A stretch of 64,000 nt of DNA. Source: Heterohyrax brucei (taxonomy: Eukaryota > Chordata > Mammalia > Hyracoidea > Procaviidae). Positions within the stretch are counted from its first letter, which is position 1. Each line of letters starts with the position of its first letter. This document shows positions 54,205 through 64,000 of this stretch, piece after piece. The position numbers and the translations under genes are program-made. The stretch spans positions 71,595,833-71,659,832 of the forward strand of contig CM053141.1 of NCBI GenBank assembly GCA_028571685.1. The letters are read 5' to 3'. The notes under the pieces were generated by a model that was not told the DNA's origin, did no database searches, and saw nothing but the letters and a program-made list of their open reading frames with translations.

Positions 54205-55595
54205 CAAACCATTTATATTACATGGGGCCCACTGTATTATATAACTGCTTGTTATCTCTAAGCCTCGACAGTCACTGAAATAACTCCACAACCAGAGTTC
54301 TGTTGCATCTTGAGTTAATCCTACTCTGTGCCTGTTATTTTTGACTATTTCCTCAATAGTAGCTTCTCCAGGCATCCATCCTGTCATGTTGCCTGGTGTT
54401 TTCTCCATCCAAATCTTCTTTTCTGATGGTTTCATACCAGCACTTCCCATCCATGTCCCTTCAGTGACATTGTTGATGTCTTCCTTCCTGAATTTTTGCG
54501 TCTTCATTGCACTGACAGTAAAGTGCGTAATCTCTGAACATGTCACTTGTATTTTTCCCTGTGATGTTGCCCTCTCTTCCACGTGCCACATGTCATCAGA
54601 ATGGAATTGTGTACCCTAAATTTCTACTTCTACTTCCAGGTCAGTACATCTTCATTCCTGTGTAATTGCACTCATCTTTTGAAGTCCATGTTATTAGTAA
54701 GTTAACATCTATTTCTTGACACAATTCTGCACACAAATCAGTCTTACTTATAAATCCAATGCCTATGTGGACTACCCTCCCAGTATTTTAGCCTCCAAGT
54801 TTCTTAATCTCAATGACTTTCACCTCCACTCTACTTGAGCAACTCACTCACTGAAGCAGTTCGTCTGAAATTGTAGCCCCTAACTCATTCTGACAATAAA
54901 CCTCCCACCCACCTTTCAGTCTCACTTCTTTACCTCTCCTAACCCTTTCCCTTCAAGCTTGCTGAGGACTCTGGTGCCTTGGATCCTTTACTGTGCCAAG
55001 CTCTGTCATATTTTAGAGTCTGTAATTTCCTTCTCCATTTAAATATGTCCCTGTCTCACTAATACTTAAATAATTCTCTCACCAGTACTCTCCATCCTCT
55101 TTTCTCCTTGTCCTTTTTCTTTCTTTTATTGTATTTTTCTTACAACATGCAGCTTTGGATCCATTTAACTGTCTGCATGTTATTGCTACACTTAGGTTTC
55201 TGGAACTGTAAGAGAAAATCTCATTCCATTCAAGAGTTTGTATTTGTACTGTTAGCAATGCCTAGTCTCCAGCCTGGCTGGGGTGATCGTTTGGTCTGTA
55301 GCCAACCAGCTCTTATCCAGGTTCTTTTTGGTGGCTCATCTAGACCTTGCTTCTGTCATGCACCTATCAGCGAAGAAACACACTATCTTGTCCTCCCTAG
55401 CACATTATGGATAGTCAACAAACGTGTTTTTAATGAACAAAACCTTCCTGTTATTCCCATTGTTGTCATATAGCTTTCTCCCTGTTTGCTAGCAGCTGAT
55501 GACGTTCACAAAAAAATAAACAAATAAAATAAAAGAAGCCATGGTTGGGAGTCTTTCTTAACTTCCTGTACTTCTCTTTTTTATTTCTAACTCAA
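54205..55595. other. No supported gene; one unassigned antisense frame
   Basis: A 133-residue minus-strand open frame at 54190-54591 has no domain I recognise and ends in SINE-derived sequence. The remainder is pyrimidine-rich and could be more of the L2 relic that follows. Confidence 0.35.
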
Positions 55596-55599
55596 TGAA

Positions 55600-56410
55600 A
55601 AAATCCATCAATTTGTCTACATATAATGTCTTCAGCTGCATTCTGCATCTCTTTGTTGACTGTCTCCCTCCTGATTCCAACCTCTCCAACACACATGCCC
55701 TCATTCTGGAAAATTATCAGTAGTGCCCCTCTCCTTGAAATCTTCAGTTACTTCAATTCTAATACTCTTCTTTATCAGTTTGTCTAGAACTTAATAATTT
55801 TACTCTAAATGTCCATCTTGTTAAAGAAAAATTATTTTTTGCTTCCCTTTGAAGCTACTTTTATCAACATACCAAAGTTGTCAAATCTATTGAGAAATAT
55901 TCCATCTCTAGGTTACTTTGTGCTTTGGTGTCAAATGTTCCCTATTTCTCAAAACCCTTTTGCCTTGGTTTGTGGGATACTTCATTCCTTGCATCTTATT
56001 GCTTTTTCTCAGGTGCATTTATGGGCACTTCCTCCTTTAGCTACACTTCTGAGTTAAGTTTTCATTCCTCTTTTTGCTCCCACTATGTCTTCTCCTTTGG
56101 AAACCTCAGCAACACTCAGAATGCTGTTATGATCCCAAATCTCCATCTCTCATCTGAGTCTCTTTCTCCTGAAGCTCCTGACTGGCATGCGTTGCACATT
56201 TTGGGGGTGATACATAGACACCTCATGGTCAAGCAAATCTAAACATAAATCTATCACCCTCAAATTCTTCCAGTATTCATTATTTGTGATTTACAGTGTT
56301 GTCCATTTGCTCATCAAACCTGGAAGCACCCAAGTCTCTCTCCCACTTCCCCTACATCCCAGAACACAGGCTTGTGCAGACGATACTACAAGTTCCACAG
56401 CATTTTAATG
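55600..56410 (-). mobile_element. L2 LINE relic (5' part)
   Basis: Antisense-L2-like order: 'tatgatcccaaatctccatc', 'tctgagtctctttctcctga', 'agctcctgactggcatgcgt', 'caaacctggaagcacccaag'. The homology is old and the borders are vague. Confidence 0.4.
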
Positions 56411-56414
56411 TTTG

Positions 56415-57535
56415 CAGGATATGTCTATCATGAGACCACAGGACCCGGGCAGATTGAAATGCTATTTCTAGTGTTTCAATAGATTGTCTCTACCCTGTTT
56501 AACTTTGGTCTTATGAACTTCTGATCTGGGAATCTAAGGAACCTGATGTGCATATACAATCTGAAGCTCTCTGGAAGTCCAGAATTGTGTGATCTTGGGG
56601 AAAGGAAATTTACCAACACACTAATTATTCATTGTGTATGTATCTACAGTGTTTGGCTTGCTCTAGCTTTTTCTCTTCTTCTTTACTCAGAACTGTGTTT
56701 CCTGTTTATATGAACTGGGCTGATCCAGAGGACTCCACAGGCAATAGATCCTGCAGGGTAAAGGCAGTTCAAGATAGAAAAATATTCTTTCACCCAGTGC
56801 AACTGACAAGGCAGTTTTGGAGCCTCCAATAAGGTTTTTATGTCTCGATGTGGGCCATAGGCCAAGAAAGACCAAGAGCAAAGCAACAGATTCTTTCTAG
56901 TCAAGTTCTCACTCAGAAAAAAATCTTTAAAAACTCATGGATGTGTGAAAAGGAAAAGAATCATGATCTGTCAGTTCTACCTTCTCCTCACTTATCAACT
57001 GTCTCCCTTTGCAGCACTTTACATTTATGACAGTAGTAAAAGGTCTATTGTCCATCTGTTTTGCTTATTAATGCTTTATGTCTGGTAGTAACAACCACCA
57101 ATTTGTGAGAGAAGAGTAATGCTGGCTTTGATGGGTAAGGGTATGTGTCACCTTGGCTGGACCACGATTCTCAGTGACTTGGAGTTACAGAATTATGTAA
57201 TTTGGCAGTTATGTAATCATATAATTTGGCAGTTACGAAATGATGTAGTTATTCTACATTTGTGCTCTGATGTCATTCTCCACTTTTGCTCAACACAAAA
57301 TTCACATAATGACCTGATTTTTAGAGCTGGACAATGTTGGTAATTCAAAAAAGGGTGTACAGTTTATGAATAGATCCCAAAAGTTATTTCTGAACTCTTT
57401 CTTCAACATAGTTTGTATTTGAATTTACCAATATTAAACAGCAGAAAGCATGTTTGATCTACAAAATGAATTGCATTTGGAGGAATGCCTGTTACTGATT
57501 TTTGAATTGTTGCTTTTATTTATTAAAATAGTCCT
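56415..57535. other. No recognised feature
   Basis: No named repeat or supported frame. Around 57190-57255 a short direct repeat ('gtaatttggcagttatgtaa', 'tcatataatttggcagttac') is present. Confidence 0.4.
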
Positions 57536-57539
57536 AATA

Positions 57540-57665
57540 ACAGAATATTAGGGCTATGTACTGCTTCCAGTCAACATTGTCATTTTATAGATTAAAAAAC
57601 TGAAGCTCAGAGAGAAAGTAGATCTTCCTTTCTTAGTACACAAGCTTCCTCTTTCCAGCTCATCT
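57540..57665 (-). mobile_element. Possible MIR fragment (minus)
   Basis: 'attttatagattaaaaaact', 'gaagctcagagagaaagtag' resemble the antisense MIR core. Confidence 0.45.
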
Positions 57666-57819
57666 CTAACTTTTTTTAATATGCATTTATATTTCCTGGT
57701 CTCTCTGCTCCTGCATGTCCATGTTACTATTCCTGGTGTCAGAGTTTATTGGCAATGGCAGGATGAATGCAAATTTGGGATTTCTAAAATGCCTTCAAAT
57801 AACAACTTAGCATGCTCTG

Positions 57820-58115
57820 GCTCCCAAGCTAAGAATTAGGTCCAACTGCGGCCACCGTATCCAAGACGGCGTGGTTCTATACATCTATAGGATATCATCC
57901 TGCTGAACTCTGGTTGAAGGAAGGAGAGTGGGTGGAGAGGAGGGGAAAGGAGACTGTTGGGAGGATGAGACATGTATGGAGCAGAGAGGAACAGTGTGCT
58001 GTCACTGGACAGGGAGAGCAGTGGAAGCTACATATAGGTAGGCATGCAAATTAATATGGGAGTGTACATTTTCACTCAGTAATATTAAATTTAAAAAAAG
58101 AAAAAAATAACAACT
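57820..58115 (+). mobile_element. L1 stub with 5' inversion
   Basis: 57820-57873 matches the plus-strand (antisense) wording of the L1 copy 2 5' UTR: 'gaattaggtcca' is identical to 42459-42470, with further matches on both sides, including 'caagacggc' versus 'caagatggc'. From 57874 onward ('ctatacatctataggatatc', 'ggacagggagagcagtggaa', 'tatgggagtgtacattttca', then A-rich) it is L1 3' UTR in sense. The two parts are inverted to each other and ~6 kb of L1 is missing, as in twin-primed insertions. Confidence 0.65.
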
Positions 58116-58119
58116 TAGC

Positions 58120-59015
58120 AACTAAAACTCAAATCACATTCTCTGCAATAATTTCAGAAGAAAGCAAAAGGAGCAAGCACATGGTCCTCAAGTTCTTCTA
58201 AGCATAAATGGAGATATCTGTAAGAAAGTACATCTCAAATTCTTAAGAGAACCCATGATGCTCAATGAAGGCTGCCTAAGATCCAGTTTCTGGGAAAAAA
58301 GTTGAGAAATTCAAGGGGAATTTTCCTTTTTTCAGCAAGTAAATGGATAAGAGGATGTGTGAAGGTATAAAGAAGAAAAGCAAATGTGTGTATAGAAGAC
58401 TTAAAGAGAAGCAACTCTCTCAAGTGACTAAATGTCTCAAATCTAAGCAATAAATCTCTTGACACGTTTTCAAGGTCTGAGAGACCTGTGTTTATAAGTC
58501 AGCTAAAACACCTGCTCAGATTTCTCTTTCAGATCACTTATGTTCTATAGAACTTGCATTGTGTTTTAAAGGGTGGTGAGTGATTACTGAAGCTGACTGA
58601 CCCTGAGCCCTACTGAGTTTTTCAAATGAAATGAATTGTGTTTTGCAGAGACAACACATGCTGTGGGTAAAGTATTGGCTATTAGCCCCTTGAAGAGGAA
58701 TAAAAATGTGATGAACTTTCAAATTTTCCATTAACTTCATTTTTTTCAAAGTATTTTCAACTAACTATAGACAGAAGTAACAATAACACAGACTTCTCTG
58801 TATTATTCCATATATCCTTCAGCCAATTTACCCTCTGCTTAAATGGTAACATGATACATGACTGTAGCTCGTTATCAAAACCAAGAAATTGACATTGACA
58901 CAATGCAAAGAATTAGACTACAGATCTTACTTGAATTTCACCAACTTTTGTAACTGCTCATTTTGTGTGTGTAGTTCTAAAAGTTTTACTACATGTATAA
59001 ATTTGTATCACCCAT
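58120..59015. other. No recognised feature
   Basis: AT-rich DNA without a named repeat or supported gene. Confidence 0.4.
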
Positions 59016-59016
59016 G

Positions 59017-60600
59017 CATCTGTCAGTTTGTCATACTGTGGGACCTTGATGTTTGCTGTGATTCTGGAAGATACGCCACCAGTATTAGAATGCCAGCAGG
59101 GTCACTGGCAGTGCACAGTTTCAGTTGAGCTTGTGAGACAGTTAATACGACTATTATTCAAATTATTCACCAACCACTAAGGACAAAGATGAAGAAACTG
59201 AATATTTTTAACCAACTTCTGCAGTCTGAAATCAACTGAATATGCACTCAGGATGCATTGATAATTACTAGTGATTGTGATGCAAAAGTTGGAAACAAAG
59301 AATGATCGGTAGTTGGAAATACAGCTTTGGTGATAGAAGTGGTGCTGGAAATCCCATGACATAATTTTGTAAGACCAATGACTTCCTGATTGAAAATACC
59401 TTTAGTTAACCACCCTAAAAGTAGATATACATGTGGACCTCATCAGATGTAATACACAGAAATCAAATGGACTACATCTGTGGAAAGAGACAATGGAAAG
59501 CTCAATATCATCAGTCAGAACAAGGTCAAGGGCCAACTACAGAATGGACCATCAATTGTTGCTTTCCAAGTTCAAGTTGAAATTGAAGAGAATTAGAATA
59601 AGTCCATGAAAGCCTAGATATAACCTTGAGTATATCCCATCTGAATTTAGATAACCATCTCAAGAGTAGATTTGACACATTGTGCACTAGTGACCAAAGT
59701 CCAAATGCACTGTGGGATGGCATCTAAGACATCAAACATAAAATCAAAAGGTCATTTTAAAACACAGAAAAGAAAGCAAAGACCAAGACGGATATAAGAT
59801 TCTGAAGCTTACTCTTAAATGTCAAATAACTGAAGAGAAAAAGGGGAAATAGTGTAGTAAAAGAGCTGACCAGAAAATCTCAAAGGTCTCAAAGGTCAGC
59901 TCGAGGAGACAAAGTAAAATATCATAATGACATGTGTAAAGACCTGGAGATAGAAAACCAAAAGGGGGAAACATAGCTAGCATTTCTCAAGCTGAAAGAA
60001 CTGCAGTAAAAATTCAGTCCTTCAGTTGCAATATTGAAGGATTCTCTAAGGAAAATATTAAATGATACAGGAAACATAAACAAGACAGAAGGAATATACA
60101 GATTCACTGTACCAGGAATAATTGTTTGATATTCAACCATTTCAGGAGGTGGTATATGATTAGGAGCTAATGGTACCAAAGGAAGAAGTTTGCAATGAAG
60201 GCACTGGCAAAAAGCAAGGCTTCAGGAATTGTTGGAATATCAATTGAGATGTTTCAACAAACAGATGCAACATTGGAAGTGTTTACTCATCTATGCCAAG
60301 AAATTTAGAAGACAGCTACTTGGCCAACCACCTGGAAGAATTTCATGTTTCTGTCTATTCTGAAGAAAAGTGATTCAATCAAATGTGGAAATTATTGAAA
60401 AATATCATTAATACCATGCACAAGTGAAATTTTGCTGAAGGTCATTCAAAAGTGGATGCAGCAGCATATGACAGGTAACTGCCAGAAATTCAAGCCTGAT
60501 TTGGGAGAGGATACAGAACTAAGGATATCACAGCTGATGTGAGGCGGATCCTAGATAAAAGCTGAGAATCCCAGAAAGGTGTTTACTTAAGTTTTATTCA
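59017..60600 (+). mobile_element. RTE LINE, copy C first part
   Basis: Starts 'catctgtcagtttgtcatac' like copies A and B, loses ~560 bp near 59135, and resumes at 'acagttaatacgactattat'. It then follows endonuclease ('gatgaagaaactgaatattt') and RT linker to 'aagctgagaatcccagaaag'. It stops at 60600 against a MaLR LTR. Frames are broken throughout. Confidence 0.8.
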
Positions 60601-61065
60601 CTGGCTCAGTCAGCTAGTACTGCTGTAACGAAGATACCATAAGTGGATGGCTTTAAAAAGAGAAATTTTATCTGTCATAGTCCATTAAGCTAGAAATCCA
60701 AATACAGAATGTCAGCTCCATGGGAAGGCCTTCTCAGCTGGCTCTGCAGGAAAGTTCTGCACCTTCTGAAGTGCAGGGACCCTGTTTCTTTCTAAAGGAC
60801 ACGCTCAGCTCCTGGTACTGCTTTCTTTCTTGTTGACATGACATCCCCAACTCTGTTTGCCTTCTTCTCTTTTACATCTTAAGATACTGCCCCAAGCCAC
60901 AATACAATCCCACATATTCAGTCCTGCCCCACCAACTCAACTGCTGCCTGTCCTGGATTTTTAACATCACAGAGGCAGAGTTTACAGTATACACAATATG
61001 GGGAATTATGGCCCAGCTGAATGTCTATACACGTTTTTTTTGAAAACACAATTCAATCTGTAACA
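60601..61065 (-). mobile_element. MaLR-type LTR (3' LTR of a partial element)
   Basis: From TGGCTCAGTCAGCTAGTACT to 'cacaattcaatctgtaaca', 465 bp, in the same antisense form as the others. Unlike those, it is followed directly by sequence resembling MaLR internal DNA. Confidence 0.75.
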
Positions 61066-62057
61066 TTCTACCCTTTGTTCCCTAAAAATCACATCCTTGA
61101 GACATGCAAAAGCATATTCATCCCATCATAGCACAAGTCTTAAATCCAAGGTCAAAATCCAAAAATCCCTCTTCATCTGTGGAATCCAGAACACAAATTG
61201 TCTGTTTCCAAAATACAATGGTAGAATCAGCAGGCACAAGTTAGACATTTCCATTAAAAATGGGAGAAAGAAGGCAAAATAGGCAGCACGTGTATCAGCA
61301 AAACACATTACGTTAGCCCTCAAAGCTTTGAAAATAATCTTCCATTCTCTGAGACCTTTTACACAGTAGCTCTGTCCTCTGGACTCTAGGTTTTAGTCAC
61401 ACTTTCCAGATTCTGAGTGGAAGCCCCCTGGCCCTGGGCTGCAGCTCTACCTTCCAGGCCCACTGGGACATCAACTGAAATCCCTCAGTTTCAGATCCAC
61501 AACTTTCCTAGTCCATCTGAGTGGCCAGTCCACACTTAGAAACACCAGGGACCATGGCTCCATCCTTCAAAACCCTGAGGTCATGGTCATACCTTTTGAG
61601 ACTGAGATGGCTCAGCTTCTCATGCTCCTAGGCTTCTTCAGCTTCTGCTTCCTGTGGCCTAATGGCCCAAGCCTCAGACTTGTATCAGCCCTGCAGGAAC
61701 AAGTATTTCAAAACTTATGTAGCTTCACTGATTTAAGTGCTCTACGGGGTCAGCAAACATAGCTCTGCTGATTATAGTGTCCAGAGGCAATTCACTCTAC
61801 CAGAAACCTTCTGTGCATAGGCATTCAGCTGTCTTGTGCCATGGGTAGGCTCCAGTGCTGTTTCAAGCTGGTCTGATTCTTCTGCTGCCTGTCTGCTACT
61901 GCTTCCACTGGTACTCTGCTGTTTGTTTCTTACAATCTGTGCCTTCTTCAATGTTAACAGTTCTCCTTGGTTCCTTCTGAGTCTTCCATCTATTCACAGA
62001 TTCAAAACCACTTCTACATTTTAGGTATTCATTAGAGAAGCACTCCATTCTCTCATA
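61066..62057 (-). mobile_element. MaLR-type internal region, 5' part missing
   Basis: Antisense order resembles THE1/MaLR internal DNA: 'aaaagcatattcatcccatc', 'caagtcttaaatccaaggtc', 'aaatacaatggtagaatcag', 'acatttccattaaaaatggg', and later 'ccatctgagtggccagtcca'. MaLR internal regions carry a degenerate gag-like region and no envelope gene. No viral frame remains open. The 5' LTR is not found. RTE sequence begins at 62058. Confidence 0.6.
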
Positions 62058-64000
62058 TCCTGGCTGAAAGCAGGGAATAGCAGAAAGATGGTTCACTTGT
62101 GTTTTACTTACTATGCAAAGACATTTGACTGCGTGGATCATAACAAATTATAGATAACTTTTTATTATTATGATTGAATGAAAATGTACATTCCATATAA
62201 ATTTGCATGCTCACTTATATGCAGCTTCTACTGCTCTCCCTGCCTGGTGACAGCACACTCTTCCTCTCTGCTCCATACATGTCCTATCCTTCCAACAGTC
62301 TCCTATCCCCTCCTCTACACCTACTCCCCTTCCTCTAGTATGAGGTCAGCAGGACAACATCCTATAAATGCCTAGAACCATGAAGTGCCCACAAAATATG
62401 GTCACACTGCATCGCAAAGTCCAATCCATTCCTGCCCAAAGAGTTGACCTTCATTATGATTTATGGACAGGGACAGATTAGGGCCAGGGGCCATGCTCTC
62501 AGGGGAACCCCAAAGCCCCTGGACGATCAATTGTTGTCTTTTAGTGGAGATCTCAGGATGCACCCCTTTTTATTCTTGTGTTGCCAGTCAGACTCAATTT
62601 TGTGAGCTTCATGGTGGCTATCACTGGTGGTGGCTGGGCACCATCTGGTTCTTCTGGTCACGAGTCGATGTAGACACCCACTCACGTTGTTCTCTCTGTC
62701 TTCTGGGTTCTCTTTCCCCCATGTCATTATGGACCTCGATGATCACCTGTTCCTACTGAGTTGGGACCATTTGCTGTACCCTCTAATGGCAGTTTGGCAG
62801 CTTTTAAGACCCTAGATACCACTCACCAATGTGGGGTGTGGAGAGTCCTCATTAGCAAAATGTTAGTTGTGTCAATTGGCCTTGATTTGCCCTAAAAGCA
62901 TGGTCCCTGGCCTCCTGCCCCAGCTACTCTGTCCTTACAATATTGGGTTAAGATGGAAGGAGTACTCAAGTTGTGTTGAAGTACAGTTAATATTGATCTT
63001 CTTACTAATGTGTGCTGTCACTGATTTCACCCAACCAAATTTCTAACAATTATCTAATCTAAACCCTCCCCGCTTCACCCTCCCGCTTTCCCCACCCTTG
63101 CAGCCATCCAAGAGTCTTCTATGCATGAGTCTGATTTTAAGTTCTCATTGTAGGGGTCTCATACAATATTTGTCCTTCTGTCACTGACTACTTTCACTCA
63201 ATGTAACATCTTCCAGTTGAAACCAGGTTAAGAGATGTTTCCTGAAATCATCATTGTTCTTTATCATTTCATAGTGTTCCATTGAGTATATGTGCCATAG
63301 TTTGCCTGTCCATTTCTCTGTTGTTGGGCATGATAACATTCTGAAGAATAGGAATGTGAGAATACTTATTTGGGTCCATAAGGAACCTGTACATAGATCA
63401 AGAGACAGTTGTTCGAATAGAACAAAGAGATGCTACATGGTTTAATGTCGGGAAAGGTGTGTGTCAAGGTTGTATCCTTTTACCATACCTGTTCAGTCTG
63501 TATGCTGAACAATAACCCAAGAAGCTGCGCTATGTGAAGAAGTGGGCATCAGGATTAGGAGAATCAACAACCTGCGTAATGCAGATTACATAACATTGCT
63601 TGCCAAAAGTGAAAAAGACTTGAAGCACTTACTAATGAAGTTCAAAAACCGCAGTCTTCAGTATGAATAACATCTCAACAAAAAGAAAACAAAAATACAA
63701 CTGGACCAATAAGCAACCTCTTAAGAAATGGAGAAAAGATTGAAATCACTTATTTCATTTAACTTGGGTCCATCACCAACTCTCATGGAAGCATCAGTTG
63801 AGAAATCAATCATTGTATTACACTGGGCAAATGTGCTGCAAAAGACCTCTTTAAAGTCTTAAAGAGTCTAAAACTCAAAATGTTACCTTGAAGAATGAGG
63901 TACAACTGACCCAGGTCATAGTGTTTTCAATTGCCTCATATCTTTGTGAAAGCTGGACAGTGATTAAGGAAGAATAAGGAAGAACTGACACCTTTGAATT
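62058..64000 (+). mobile_element. RTE LINE, copy C second part (runs off window)
   Basis: 62058-62158 ('tcctggctgaaagcagggaa', 'tttactatgcaaagacattt'-like RT motif A region) and 63332-64000 ('ggaacctgtacatagatcaa', 'gtcgggaaaggtgtgtgtca', 'catatctttgtgaaagctgg') are colinear with RTE A, split by an L1. At the active site the codons read NADY instead of YADD ('cctgcgtaatgcagattaca'). The first ~53 bp repeat the last ~53 bp before the LTR (60548-60600) at moderate identity. The element continues past 64000. Confidence 0.75.
62159..63331 (-). mobile_element. L1 LINE copy 4, 5'-truncated, inside RTE
   Basis: Left T-run and 'tattatgattgaatgaaaat' are the complement of the L1 3' end. The 3' UTR, a polypyrimidine tract at ~63063-63102 and the last ~150 bp of ORF2 follow, ending at 'ttgttgggca'. 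Flanks GATAAC (62153-62158 and 63332-63337) suggest a short target duplication. Confidence 0.85.

Noticed and set aside
55108..55473. 121-residue plus-strand frame starting with a hydrophobic run
   Set aside because: The leucine/phenylalanine-rich start comes from a pyrimidine-rich tract. No domain or conserved signal, and the region borders an old L2 relic.
1..64000. CRISPR arrays, bacterial defence or phage-type systems
   Set aside because: No regularly spaced repeats, operons or ribosome-binding sites; the content is that of a mammalian nuclear genome.

Overview
This window is vertebrate, almost certainly mammalian, nuclear DNA. The repeat set points to an afrotherian, most likely the elephant lineage. 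Three observations support this. First, more than twenty copies of a tRNA-like SINE with the afrotherian (AfroSINE) layout are present: a head around TGGCACAGTGGTTAAG, a body around CTCCTTGGAAACTCTATGGG and an end around GAGTCGGAATCGACTC. Second, several RTE (BovB-like) LINE copies carry the same 3' end as that SINE. Third, L1 elements, MaLR-type LTRs, L2 and MIR fill much of the rest. I cannot assign a species from sequence alone. I found no host protein-coding gene, spliced exon set, rRNA, intact tRNA, CRISPR array or bacterial-type operon. The window reads as intergenic or deep intronic DNA. All family names rest on motif memory and comparison between copies inside the window, not on a database search.

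Layout. 0-10 kb: an old HAL1/L1M-like fragment, a MaLR LTR, scattered AfroSINEs, RTE 3' ends and a 550-bp fold-back mariner relic. 10-13.1 kb: a nearly full-length but broken RTE (endonuclease plus reverse transcriptase). 13.8-15 kb: a MaLR LTR interrupted by an AfroSINE, which is itself interrupted by a hAT-like MITE, plus a second AfroSINE. 16.3-18.8 kb: a 5'-truncated L1 on the minus strand. 19.4-20.8 kb: a MaLR LTR carrying a second fold-back mariner, then a tRNA-Gly-headed SINE. 21.7-25.9 kb: L2, then a second long RTE. 26-31 kb: SINEs, MIR, L2 and a second copy of the hAT-like MITE. 32-43.1 kb: a full-length minus-strand L1 (18-bp target-site duplication, TSD) split by a second, 5'-truncated L1. 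44-50 kb: L1 3' UTR, MaLR LTRs and MIRs. 50-53 kb: the most repeat-poor part. 53-64 kb: RTE tails, L2, a 5'-inverted L1 stub, then an RTE/MaLR/L1 nest running off the right edge.

The least expected signal is a set of very short insertions (about 20-51 bp). They share the core GTCGAGTCGGATCCGACTC joined to a GGCACTTGGC(TTGGC)-like tail. Two are flanked by perfect 12-bp direct repeats, a third by a near-perfect 10-bp repeat, and others sit inside a MIR and an RTE. They look like extremely 5'-truncated retrocopies sharing the SINE/RTE 3' end, or a distinct minimal family with a palindromic core. The other distinctive items are two mariner relics with the same fold-back rearrangement and two colinear copies of a roughly 375-400 bp hAT-like MITE.
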